From positions 1-14,806 of the forward strand of contig JAEZWF010000019.1 in assembly GCA_023420415.1 (NCBI GenBank): 14,806 bases of DNA. The letters run 5' to 3'. A model generated the notes under the pieces. It saw nothing but the letters and a program-made list of their open reading frames with translations. It ran no database searches and was not told the origin of the DNA. A program made the translations under genes and the position numbers. Shown one piece after another: positions 6,511 to 13,259 of this stretch (within the stretch, counting starts at the first letter, position 1; every line of letters starts with the position of its first letter). This stretch comes from Actinomycetes bacterium (GTDB lineage: Bacteria > Actinomycetota > Actinomycetes > Actinomycetales > Dermatophilaceae).

Positions 6511-7653
6511 ATGCCAGACGCCATCGAGGTCCGCAAGGTGCCGCTGCACAGCGTCACCGACGCCAGCGAGCTCGCCACGCTCATCGACGACGGCGTCATC
6601 GACGCCGACCGCGTCATCGCCGTCATCGGCAAGACCGAGGGCAACGGCGGGGTCAACGACTACACGCGGATCATCGCCGACCGGGCGTTCCGCGAGGTGC
6701 TGGTCGCCAAGGGCGCCGACCCGGCGAAGGTGAAGGAGGTGCCGATCGTGTGGTCCGGTGGCACCGACGGCATCATCAGCCCGCACGCCACGATCTTCGC
6801 CACGGTGCCTGCCGACAAGGCGGAGCAGACCGACGAGCCGCGGCTGACCGTCGGGTTCGCGATGAGCGAGGTGCTGCTGCCCGAGGACATCGGCCGCACG
6901 GCGATGGTGACCAAGGTGGCCGACGCGGTGAAGGTGGCGATGGAACGCGCGGGCATCACCGACCCGGCCGACGTGCACTACGTGCAGACCAAGACGCCGC
7001 TGCTCACGATCGACACCATCCGGGACGCCAAGAGCCGCGGTCACGACGTCTTCACCGAGGACACGCTCGCGTCGATGGACGTCTCCAACGGTGGCACCGC
7101 GCTCGGCATCGCAGTCGCCCTCGGCGAGATCGAGATGCCGCGCGACGAGGACGTGCTGCGCGACCGGACACTCTACTCGTCGGTGGCATCGTGCTCGTCG
7201 GGCGTGGAGCTGGACCGGGCGCAGGTGGTCGTCGTCGGCAACGCGCGCGGCGTCGGTGGGCGCTACCGCATCGGGCACTCGGTCATGCGTGACGCGCTGG
7301 ACGCCGACGGCATCTGGGCGGCGATCAAGGACGCCGGGCTCGACCTGCCCGAGCGGCCGCACACCTCCGACCTGCAGGGGCGTCTGGTCAACGTCTTCCT
7401 CAAGTGCGAGGCGAGCCAGGATGGTGCGGTGCGGGGTCGGCGCAACGCGATGCTCGACGACTCCGACGTGCACTGGCACCGGCAGATCAAGGCTGCGGTG
7501 GGTGGCGTGACGGCGTCAGTGACCGGAGATCCGGCGGTGTTCGTGTCGGTGTCGGCCGCGCACCAGGGCCCGGACGGGGGTGGCCCCGTCGCCGCGATCA
7601 TCGACCTCGGGGCAGGCGAGCCGACCGGCTACCGCGCACCCCAGCTCGACTGA
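6511..7653 (+). CDS. Ring-opening amidohydrolase, barbiturase / cyanuric acid amidohydrolase family (barbiturase favoured)
   Basis: A 380-residue member of the AtzD/TrzD/barbiturase family, which hydrolyses a ring amide of barbiturate (to ureidomalonate) or cyanuric acid (to carboxybiuret). The fold is three similar units, each giving a Lys and a Ser to the active site. Lys candidates are K41 (GKTEGNG), K161 (QTKTPLLT) and K298 (FLKCEAS). Ser candidates are S82 (WSGGTDGIISPH), S229/S230 (SCSSGVELDRAQ) and S346/S348 (VSVSAAHQGPDGGGP). From memory, the SAAHQGP form and the DSDVHWHRQIK stretch look more like Rhodococcus barbiturase than cyanuric acid hydrolases, which tend to have GGAEHQGP. That is not decisive. 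The ATG at 6511 has AGGAAGG (6496-6502) inside the end of the carbamate kinase gene, so the two are coupled. No ureidomalonase, biuret hydrolase or allophanate hydrolase is in the window. Confidence 0.9.
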   Translation: MPDAIEVRKVPLHSVTDASELATLIDDGVIDADRVIAVIGKTEGNGGVNDYTRIIADRAFREVLVAKGADPAKVKEVPIVWSGGTDGIISPHATIFATVPADKAEQTDEPRLTVGFAMSEVLLPEDIGRTAMVTKVADAVKVAMERAGITDPADVHYVQTKTPLLTIDTIRDAKSRGHDVFTEDTLASMDVSNGGTALGIAVALGEIEMPRDEDVLRDRTLYSSVASCSSGVELDRAQVVVVGNARGVGGRYRIGHSVMRDALDADGIWAAIKDAGLDLPERPHTSDLQGRLVNVFLKCEASQDGAVRGRRNAMLDDSDVHWHRQIKAAVGGVTASVTGDPAVFVSVSAAHQGPDGGGPVAAIIDLGAGEPTGYRAPQLD

Positions 7654-7667
7654 TCCGACCAGCCGCC

Positions 7668-7738
7668 GCAAAACGGGGGTTGCGTGCATGAAACGGGGCT
7701 GCGGAACCGCCGTTTCGTGTCAGCAACCCCCGTTTTGC
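7668..7738. terminator. Nested 71-nt inverted repeat, bidirectional terminator or REP-like element
   Basis: The outer arms GCAAAACGGGGGTTGC (7668-7683) and GCAACCCCCGTTTTGC (7723-7738) pair perfectly over 16 bp. Inside, GAAACGG (7690-7696) pairs with CCGTTTC (7710-7716), extended outward by 4 pairs including two G-U. The outer and inner left arms are themselves imperfect direct copies (AAACGGGG then TTGCG or CTGCG) 20 nt apart. The element sits between two convergent genes, 15 nt after the amidohydrolase stop and 40 nt before the purH stop. A terminator role for both is likely. Confidence 0.75.
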
Positions 7739-7777
7739 CAAAGGGTCCGTCGGCACTGGGTTCAGTGGGCGCTGTAC

Positions 7778-9412
7778 TCAGTGGGCGAAGTGGCGGGTGC
7801 CGGTGAAGTACATGGTCACGCCGGCCTGCTCGGCGGCGGCGATGACCTCGTCGTCACGCACCGAGCCACCAGGTGCGACGACCGCGCGCACCCCGGCATC
7901 GAGCAGCACCTGGAGCCCGTCGGCGAACGGGAAGAACGCGTCTGACGCGGCGACGGCACCCCGCGCCCGGTCCTGATCGTCGGCGTTGGCGCGGTTGACG
8001 GCGAGGTGGCACGAGTCGACTCGGTTGACCTGGCCCATGCCGATGCCGACCGAGGCCCCGTCGCGCGCGAGCAGGATGGCGTTGGACTTCACGGCCCGCA
8101 CCGCCCGCCACGCGAACTGCAGCTCGGCGAGGGTCGCCTCGTCGGCGGCCGCCCCGGCGACCAGACGCCAGTTGGGCGCGTCGTCGCCACCGGTCACCGA
8201 ACCGTCGTCACCGGTGACCTCGGCGTCGATCCGGTCGACGGTCTGCACGAGCACCCCGCCACTCACCGGCCGGAACTCGATCGGGTCGGCGGTCTTCCCC
8301 ATGCCGTCCGGCAGGAGCAGCAGGCGCCGGTTCTTCTTCTCCCGCAACAGTTCCAGCGCGTCGTCGTCGAACCCGGGGGCGACGATCACCTCGCTGAACG
8401 TCTCGTTGGCAGCCTTCGCCATTGCCGCGTTCACGGGCCGGTTCGTCGCGATGATGCCGCCGTAGGCGGAGACGGGGTCGCACGCGTGCGCCGCGGCATA
8501 CGCCTCCTCGACGGTGTCGCCGACGGCGATGCCGCAGGGGTTGGCGTGCTTGATGATCGCGACCGTCGGCTGGTCGCCGTGGTCGTGCGCGGCGCGCACC
8601 GCGGCATCGGCGTCGACGTAGTTGTTGTAGGACATCTCCTTGCCGTGCAGCTGCTCGGCCGAGGCGACTCCGGCGCGCCAGTGGGTGTAGATCGCGGCGC
8701 GCTGGTGCGGGTTCTCGCCGTAGCGCAGCACCGCCTTGCGCTGCCAGGTCGCGCCCGTCCACGCGGGGAAGCCGGTGCCGTCGGAGGTGTCGACGTAGGC
8801 GTTGCCCATCCAGTTGGCCACGGCGTTGTCGTAGTCGGCGGTGTGCACAAACGCTTGTGCCGCAAGGAGTTTGCGCTGGGCCAGCGTGAAGCCGCCGCCG
8901 TGCACCGCCTCCAGGACCGAGGCGTATGCCGCGGGGTCGGTGACGATGGCGACGCTCGGGTGGTTCTTGGCTGCGGCCCGCACCATGGTGGGTCCGCCGA
9001 TGTCGATCTGCTCGATGACCTCGTCCGGCCCGGCGCCCGATGCCACGGTCTCGCGGAACGGGTAGAGGTTGACCACCACGAGGTCGAACGGCTCGACACC
9101 CAGGTCGGCGAGCTGCTGCACGTGGTCGGGCTTGCGGGTGTCGGCCAGCACACCGGCGTGCACCTTCGGGTGCAACGTCTTGACGCGCCCCTCGAGGCAC
9201 TCGGGGAACCCGGTCAGGTCGGCCACCTCGACCACCGGGATGCCGAGCCCCTCGATCAGCTTGGCGGAGCCGCCCGTCGACACGATTTCGACACCGGACT
9301 CGTGCAGACCACGGGCCAGGTCCTCCAGCCCGGTCTTGTCGTAGACGGACACCAGTGCCCGCTTCACGGGGCGGACGTCTTCGCTGGGGCCGGGCTTGCT
9401 GACAGAGCTCAT
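7778..9412 (-). CDS. purH: Bifunctional AICAR transformylase / IMP cyclohydrolase
   Basis: PurH, 544 residues, performs the last two steps of IMP synthesis: formylation of AICAR with 10-formyl-THF, then ring closure. The N-terminal cyclohydrolase (MGS-like) domain covers about 15-150 (KRALVSVYDKTGLEDLA, VSTGGSAKLI, EGRVKTLHPKVHAG, NLYPF). The transformylase part follows, with LRYGENPHQR (229-238), KHANPCGIAVG (288-298, catalytic Lys-His) and YGGIIATNRPV. A short acidic Gly/Asp insert (VTGDDGSVTGGDDAP) lies in the C-terminal half and is longer than I expect for the family. I chose the ATG at 9412 because GGAG sits 5 nt upstream; an in-frame ATG 12 codons earlier has no such site and would cut into the riboswitch. 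It lies 105 bp downstream of purN and behind a ZTP riboswitch. Confidence 0.97.
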   Translation of the reverse strand: MSSVSKPGPSEDVRPVKRALVSVYDKTGLEDLARGLHESGVEIVSTGGSAKLIEGLGIPVVEVADLTGFPECLEGRVKTLHPKVHAGVLADTRKPDHVQQLADLGVEPFDLVVVNLYPFRETVASGAGPDEVIEQIDIGGPTMVRAAAKNHPSVAIVTDPAAYASVLEAVHGGGFTLAQRKLLAAQAFVHTADYDNAVANWMGNAYVDTSDGTGFPAWTGATWQRKAVLRYGENPHQRAAIYTHWRAGVASAEQLHGKEMSYNNYVDADAAVRAAHDHGDQPTVAIIKHANPCGIAVGDTVEEAYAAAHACDPVSAYGGIIATNRPVNAAMAKAANETFSEVIVAPGFDDDALELLREKKNRRLLLLPDGMGKTADPIEFRPVSGGVLVQTVDRIDAEVTGDDGSVTGGDDAPNWRLVAGAAADEATLAELQFAWRAVRAVKSNAILLARDGASVGIGMGQVNRVDSCHLAVNRANADDQDRARGAVAASDAFFPFADGLQVLLDAGVRAVVAPGGSVRDDEVIAAAEQAGVTMYFTGTRHFAH

Positions 9413-9440
9413 GGGTTCTCCGCGGTCGGTTGCAACGGTG

Positions 9441-9511
9441 CGGGACACCCAGGCGGGCGATGTCCCGGCGCGTGACTCCCCGGTGGTGGTCCACCCTCGC
9501 CAGTTGTCACG
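9441..9511 (-). promoter_or_regulatory. ZTP (pfl) riboswitch in the purH leader
   Basis: Read on the minus strand, the purN-purH gap has the parts of the pfl/ZTP riboswitch in order. P1 is CGTGAC (9511-9506) paired with GTCACG (9476-9471), 6 perfect pairs. Inside it come CTGGCGA and a hairpin GGTGG-ACCA-CCACC running into the conserved CGGGGAG. The 3' subdomain follows: a hairpin CGGGACA (9467-9461) / TGTCCCG (9447-9441) whose loop carries the hallmark CCGCCTGGG. The loop CGCC can pair with GGCG of CTGGCGA as the known pseudoknot. The riboswitch binds ZTP/ZMP, which accumulates when 10-formyl-THF is short, and normally turns on purine or folate genes. It begins 6 nt after the purN stop and ends 28 nt before the purH ATG. 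No T-tract terminator is visible, so control may be at translation. Confidence 0.92.
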
Positions 9512-9517
9512 AAAAGT

Positions 9518-10150
9518 CTATCGGCCCAGCGGACCGCTACCGTCCACGGCCGGCAGCGACAGCTCACCCCGCGCGACCTGGCCGACGACGTCGACGAGCA
9601 GTGGGTGCTCGAGGGCCTTGATGCGTTCGTGCAGCGAGTCCTCGGTGTCGTCCGGGTCGACGGCGACGCGCGCCTGCGCGATCACCGGCCCGGTGTCCAC
9701 ACCGGAGTCGACGACGTGCACCGTGCACCCGGTTTCGGTGGCGCCGGCCGCCAGCGCGTCCCGAACCGCGTGGGCGCCCGGGAAGCTCGGCAGCAGCGCG
9801 GGGTGGGTGTTGATGACGGTCCACCGCCCCAGGACGTCGGGTCCGAGCAGCTTCATGAACCCCGCCGACACCACGAATGCCGGGGCGTGGTCGCCGATGC
9901 GCGACGCCAACGCGGCATCCCACTCGGCGCGCGTCGCGAAGTCGGCCACGCGGCATACGAACGTCGGTATGCCGGCGGCGGCCGCCCGGTGGAGCCCCGT
10001 GATCCCAGCCCGGTCGGCACCGACTGCGAGGATGCGCACCCCGTATGCCGCGTCAGTAGCCGCGTCGATGAGCGCCTGGAGGTTCGTGCCCGACCCGGAG
10101 ACGAGGACGACGATGCCGGTCGGCTCCGTGGGCGGCGTCGGCGTCGTCAC
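9518..10150 (-). CDS. purN: Phosphoribosylglycinamide formyltransferase 1
   Basis: PurN, 210 residues, transfers the formyl group of 10-formyl-THF to GAR, the third step of purine synthesis. Seen motifs: VVLVSGSGTNLQALID (phosphate-binding, residues 14-29), the catalytic NTHPALLPSFPGAH with N114 and H116, and GCTVHVVDSGVDTGP with the catalytic D152. The length is normal. I chose the GTG at 10150, because further upstream the frame runs into the preceding gene and is not protein-like. No Shine-Dalgarno is seen before this GTG, but TATCGT (minus strand, 10163-10158) ends 7 nt before it. The start may therefore be leaderless from its own promoter, or coupled to the upstream oxidoreductase gene, whose stop is 25 nt away. 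purH follows after the riboswitch. Confidence 0.96.
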   Translation of the reverse strand: MTTPTPPTEPTGIVVLVSGSGTNLQALIDAATDAAYGVRILAVGADRAGITGLHRAAAAGIPTFVCRVADFATRAEWDAALASRIGDHAPAFVVSAGFMKLLGPDVLGRWTVINTHPALLPSFPGAHAVRDALAAGATETGCTVHVVDSGVDTGPVIAQARVAVDPDDTEDSLHERIKALEHPLLVDVVGQVARGELSLPAVDGSGPLGR

Positions 10151-10157
10151 GGGTACG

Positions 10158-10163
10158 ACGATA
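10158..10163 (-). promoter_or_regulatory. -10 candidate (TATCGT) for a leaderless purN transcript
   Basis: On the minus strand TATCGT lies 7 nt ahead of the purN GTG, the distance expected if the start codon is the first transcribed base. No -35 of quality is visible 17-18 bp further up (CCTCCA), so the case rests on spacing and on the missing ribosome site. Confidence 0.3.
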
Positions 10164-10175
10164 GCGAGGCAGGGT

Positions 10176-11198
10176 TCAGGTGGAGGGCGCGGCCTCACGG
10201 AGGCTGTCGAGCAAGGGGCCGGCAGCCTCGTCCAGGAAGCGCTGCTGCGCCTCGTCCCCGATCTGCACGAGGGCGAGGTCGGTGAAGCCGGCGTCCCACC
10301 ACGCCTGCGCCGCCTCGACCACCGCGTCGAGATCCGGGCCGCACGGAATCGACTCGGCGACGTCGTCGGGCGTGACGAACTGGGAGGCGGCGGCGAAACC
10401 GGCCGGGGTGGGCAGGTCGGCGTTGACCGACCAGCCACCGCCGAACCAGCGGAACTGCTCGTGGGCGCGCTCGATGGCGGTGTCGCGGTCGGGGTCCCAG
10501 CTGATCGGCATCTGCCCGATGGCGCGCGGCTGGCCCTTGCCACCCCGGGAGCTCTTGGCTCCCTTGGCAGTCGTGGCCGCCGAGCGCTGCTTGGTGAACT
10601 GGCTGACGAGCTCGGCCTCGGGCTGCACCGCGATGACGTGCTCGGCCAGCGGCGCGAACCGGCTCACCGACTTGTCACCCGACACGGCGACACCGATCTC
10701 GACCGGCTGTTCGGGGATGTCCCAGATGCGCGCCGAGTCGACGCGGAAGTGTGCGCCCTCCCAGGTCACGAGTTCGCCGGTGTGCAGCTCGCGGATGATC
10801 GTGATCGCCTCCTCGAGCATGTCCTGGCGGACGTCGACCATGGGCCAGCCCTCGCCGACGACGTGCTCGTTGAGGTTCTCGCCGCTGCCCAGCCCGAGGG
10901 TGAAGCGTCCTTCGGCGAGCAGCTGCAGGGTTGCTGCCTTCTGCGCGACGACGGCCGGGTGGTAGCGGATGGTCGGGCAGGTCACGTAGGTCATCAGCTC
11001 GATCCGCGAAGTGGCCTGCGCGACGGCCCCGAGCACGGTCCAGGCGTGCGGCGCATGGCCCTGGGTGGTGAGCCACGGTGAGTAGTGGTCGGAGCTGACC
11101 GCGAAGTCGAAACCGGTCTCCTCCGCGGCCTGCGCGTAGCGGACGAGCTCGCGTGGACCCGACTGTTCGGTCATGAGCGTGTATCCGATGTGAGCCAT
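10176..11198 (-). CDS. LLM-class F420-dependent oxidoreductase (glucose-6-phosphate dehydrogenase-like family)
   Basis: A 340-residue luciferase-like monooxygenase-fold protein. It starts with the family's IGYTLMTEQ and has FDFAVSSDHYSPW, GRFTLGLGSGENLNEHV (cofactor phosphate region), DMLEEAITIIRELHTGELVTWEG and SGDKSVSRFAPLAEHVIAV. The family uses deazaflavin F420 as hydride carrier; the substrate cannot be read. An insert of about 20 residues at 204-223, rich in Ala, Thr, Lys, Ser and Gly (RSAATTAKGAKSSRGGKG), is unusual and probably a flexible surface loop. The start at 11198 fits the family N-terminus, although its GGGAG is only one base from the ATG. It lies 147 bp downstream of the perM-like gene and 25 bp upstream of purN. 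A similar oxidoreductase (Rv0953c) lies near perM-purN-purH in Mycobacterium tuberculosis. Confidence 0.88.
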   Translation of the reverse strand: MAHIGYTLMTEQSGPRELVRYAQAAEETGFDFAVSSDHYSPWLTTQGHAPHAWTVLGAVAQATSRIELMTYVTCPTIRYHPAVVAQKAATLQLLAEGRFTLGLGSGENLNEHVVGEGWPMVDVRQDMLEEAITIIRELHTGELVTWEGAHFRVDSARIWDIPEQPVEIGVAVSGDKSVSRFAPLAEHVIAVQPEAELVSQFTKQRSAATTAKGAKSSRGGKGQPRAIGQMPISWDPDRDTAIERAHEQFRWFGGGWSVNADLPTPAGFAAASQFVTPDDVAESIPCGPDLDAVVEAAQAWWDAGFTDLALVQIGDEAQQRFLDEAAGPLLDSLREAAPST

Positions 11199-11345
11199 GC
11201 TCCCAACGTCACATGCGGGCGGTCACTTCGCGAGCCCGGCTCTCCCCTGTCTCACCGGCCAGCCATCACCCCTCAGGCGAACACACCCGGTCCCGTGCAA
11301 GCCAGCTCGGCCACCCGCTCCGGTGTCACCGGTGACGACCAAGGT
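11199..11345. other. 147-bp gap downstream of the perM-like gene, with a 12-bp perfect palindrome
   Basis: No coding region is seen here. GTCACCGGTGAC (11325-11336) is a perfect palindrome ending 9 nt past the perM-like stop, and an overlapping CCGGTG-T-CACCGG (11320-11332) has a one-base centre. With no loop these are poor terminators and could be protein sites. I see no convincing promoter for the oxidoreductase gene. Confidence 0.3.
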
Positions 11346-12587
11346 TCAGCGGCGAAGCTTCCAACGGTCCCAGGCGAGGACGAGCCCGGCGCCGATCGCG
11401 ACCTCGACCAGCAGGGCCGCAGTCATCGCGAGCGCCGGTGCGCCGATGTCGGCGAGCCGGCCAGCGCCAAGGGACCCTCCCCCGAGCGCGTCGAGCAGCC
11501 CGATCGTCAGGGCGGTCACGACCACCGCGACCCCGGTCACCGTCAGCTTGGTGCGCATCGTCGACAGCCGTGCCACCGAGCGCAGTGACCGCCACCCGAC
11601 GAAGGCGCCGACCGCGACCGGCACGAGCACCACGAGCGGCATGACCCCGGGGAAGGCCCCCGGCTCCGGCAGCGCCCCGAACACGGGCACCATCGGCAGC
11701 ACCGACGACCGTGCACCGGTCCACGTCGCCGACGCGCCCTCCACCGCCGAGAACCCCGTCCCCGCCAGGAAGGACACCGCCCACAAGGCGAGGTTGGGCA
11801 GCACGGTCACCTGCGCGAGGGCAAGCACGACGCCACCGACCACACCCGGCGCCAGCTCGGACTGCAGGTTCTTCACCGCACCGAAGTGCGTCACCACCAT
11901 CAGCACGACCAGGACCACGCCGACCCCGAGCAGTGCGGCCGCACCTTCCAGCCCCGGCCGCACTCCGCGACGGACCGCATCCGGCAACCACGACGGTCGC
12001 TGAGCAGCGTCACCGAGCAGCTCGGGGCGGTCCACGACGTGACGCCGCAGCGCCAGTCCAGCCGCCACGACGGGCACGACCACCACCGGCACCACGAGCG
12101 TCCACCACACCGGGTTCGGCCCGGCCACGTAGGCGAGCAGCACCCAGACGAGCGCGCACGCGGCATACCCACCGACCCAGCCGCCGAGCTCGGCGGCGAG
12201 CCGTCCGTGCACGAGTCCACGCACGTGGACGACCGTGCGGTCACCCGCGGCCTCGGCGGTCGCCCGCGCCGCCGCGCGCCCGCCCAGCCACACCAGCAAA
12301 CCCAGGAAGAGCAGCGGCACGACCGTCACCGGGAGCGTCCCGACAGACACGTGGGCGCCGCCGCCGAGCAGCCACAGGGCAGCACCGGTGCCCAGCGCCG
12401 ACGTCCACGACACGTCGCTCTCGCTCGCGGCCACCCACACCATCAGCGCTGGCAACACGAAGACGCACGCGCCCACCGCGGCAGCCCCCGCTCCGCCCAG
12501 CATCGCCCGCCGCAGCCGTCCCGGGTCGACCGCCCCCCGGGTCGACGCACCGGTCCCCGTCCCCCGCAGCAGCTCCATGACAGTCAT
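11346..12587 (-). CDS. perM: PerM-like polytopic membrane protein (DUF6350 family)
   Basis: A 413-residue, very hydrophobic protein with about nine or ten membrane helices: roughly residues 28-52, 62-80, 82-101, 136-155, 160-180, 216-236, 249-275, 306-325, 349-368 and 383-405. Polar loops are short and the C-terminus is basic (WDRWKLRR). There is no enzyme motif. It matches the actinobacterial DUF6350 group, whose mycobacterial member PerM (Rv0955) is linked to cell division and persistence. The neighbourhood supports this: Rv0955 is followed by purN and purH in Mycobacterium tuberculosis, as here except for the inserted oxidoreductase. The start may be the ATG at 12587 or 12578; GGGTG 4 nt before the first favours it slightly. 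The symbol is by synteny and family, not by close sequence comparison. Confidence 0.8.
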   Translation of the reverse strand: MTVMELLRGTGTGASTRGAVDPGRLRRAMLGGAGAAAVGACVFVLPALMVWVAASESDVSWTSALGTGAALWLLGGGAHVSVGTLPVTVVPLLFLGLLVWLGGRAAARATAEAAGDRTVVHVRGLVHGRLAAELGGWVGGYAACALVWVLLAYVAGPNPVWWTLVVPVVVVPVVAAGLALRRHVVDRPELLGDAAQRPSWLPDAVRRGVRPGLEGAAALLGVGVVLVVLMVVTHFGAVKNLQSELAPGVVGGVVLALAQVTVLPNLALWAVSFLAGTGFSAVEGASATWTGARSSVLPMVPVFGALPEPGAFPGVMPLVVLVPVAVGAFVGWRSLRSVARLSTMRTKLTVTGVAVVVTALTIGLLDALGGGSLGAGRLADIGAPALAMTAALLVEVAIGAGLVLAWDRWKLRR

Positions 12588-12678
12588 GACGCACCCATCG
12601 TCGCTGACCGGGCCGTGACTTCCGGCGACCCACGCCGCGCGCCTCGCGATTCACAGCAAAATTCACCCCGAACGCGCC

Positions 12679-12704
12679 GCAACCCGTCCCGCCCCGGCCG
12701 CGTC
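12679..12704 (+). promoter_or_regulatory. Candidate ECF-type promoter of the sigma factor operon
   Basis: GCAACC (12679-12684) and CGTC (12701-12704) are separated by 16 bp. This resembles the AAC ... CGTC arrangement of many ECF promoters. Transcription would start near 12711, leaving a leader of about 48 nt to the sigma gene ATG. Autoregulation is usual in ECF sigma factors and would explain the site. Elsewhere in the 171-bp divergent gap, two ATTCAC copies (12649-12654 and 12661-12666) lie one helical turn apart. Confidence 0.4.
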
Positions 12705-12758
12705 TGCTGCGGTGTGATGACCTTGGGCGCACGATCAGCAACCACCGGGGAGGTGTCC

Positions 12759-13259
12759 ATGAGCGCGCAGTCCGCCGAGGCGGAGTTCGACGCGTTCTAC
12801 CGGGACACCTCCAGGCGAGTCGTGCACCTCGTGTACGGCTTCACCGGTGACCTGACCGTCGCCCAGGACAGCGCGCAGGAGGCGTACGCCAAGGCGTGGC
12901 AGCAGTGGTCGACCGTCCGCGCGGCCGACGACCCGCTGTCGTGGGTGCGCACGGTTGCCCGCCGCATCGCAATCTCCAACTGGCGCAAGCGAACCACGCA
13001 GGAACGCGCCTACACCCGGCACGGGACGCACGACACGACCGGCCCCCCGACGGAGGACCGGGTCGCCATCGTCGCGGCGATGCGTGAGCTGCCCGACCCG
13101 GTCCGCGAAGCCGTCGCGCTGCACTACATCGGCGACCTGTCCATCGAACAGATCGCCCACGAGACCAACACCCCCGCAGGCACCGTCAAGGCCCGCCTGC
13201 ACCGGGGCCGAGCCCTCCTGGCCCAGGCCCTGACGCACGAGGAGACCGACCATGGCTGA
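12759..13259 (+). CDS. ECF RNA polymerase sigma factor, SigE-like
   Basis: A 166-residue sigma-70 family protein with region 2 (about 10-78) and region 4 (about 103-157). Region 2 shows FDAFYRDTSRRVVHLVYGFTGD, AQDSAQEAYAKAWQQW and the -10-recognising WVRTVARRIAISNWRKR. Region 4 shows MRELPDPVREAVALHYIGD, then the helix-turn-helix LSIEQIAHETNTPAGTVKARLHRGRALL. It belongs to the SigE-like ECF group common in actinobacteria. I chose the ATG at 12759 because GGGGAGGTG precedes it at ideal distance; the same frame extends to 11886 through the divergent membrane gene, which is not coding in this frame. It overlaps the next gene by 8 bp, so the two are translationally coupled. The regulon is unknown. 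Confidence 0.93.
   Translation: MSAQSAEAEFDAFYRDTSRRVVHLVYGFTGDLTVAQDSAQEAYAKAWQQWSTVRAADDPLSWVRTVARRIAISNWRKRTTQERAYTRHGTHDTTGPPTEDRVAIVAAMRELPDPVREAVALHYIGDLSIEQIAHETNTPAGTVKARLHRGRALLAQALTHEETDHG

Noticed and set aside
6043..7479. 478-codon minus-strand open frame opposite the ring-opening amidohydrolase
   Set aside because: It is antisense to a family member with all the expected motifs, and is His/Arg/Val-rich without domains.
9413..9448. Upstream ATG for purH, 12 codons earlier
   Set aside because: It has no ribosome site, the extra residues are not PurH-like, and it would place the start inside the 3' hairpin of the riboswitch.
8006..9475. 489-codon plus-strand open frame opposite purH
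   Set aside because: It is a mirror frame of a clear purH, with Gly/Val/Arg/His-rich composition, no ribosome site and no recognisable domain.
10151..10543. N-terminal extension of purN into the oxidoreductase gene
   Set aside because: The added residues overlap a real gene, are Arg/Ser/Pro-rich, and PurN already has full length from the GTG at 10150.
9396..11081. 561-codon plus-strand open frame opposite purN and the oxidoreductase
   Set aside because: It crosses the riboswitch, two genes and their spacers on the other strand. No start site or domain supports it.
11325..11336. Palindrome GTCACCGGTGAC as a terminator of the perM-like gene
   Set aside because: It has no loop and no T-tract, and short GC palindromes are frequent in such DNA. 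It is kept only as a note on the gap.
11886..12758. N-terminal extension of the sigma factor
   Set aside because: The frame is open only because it mirrors the perM-like gene. A strong ribosome site and the normal family length support the ATG at 12759.
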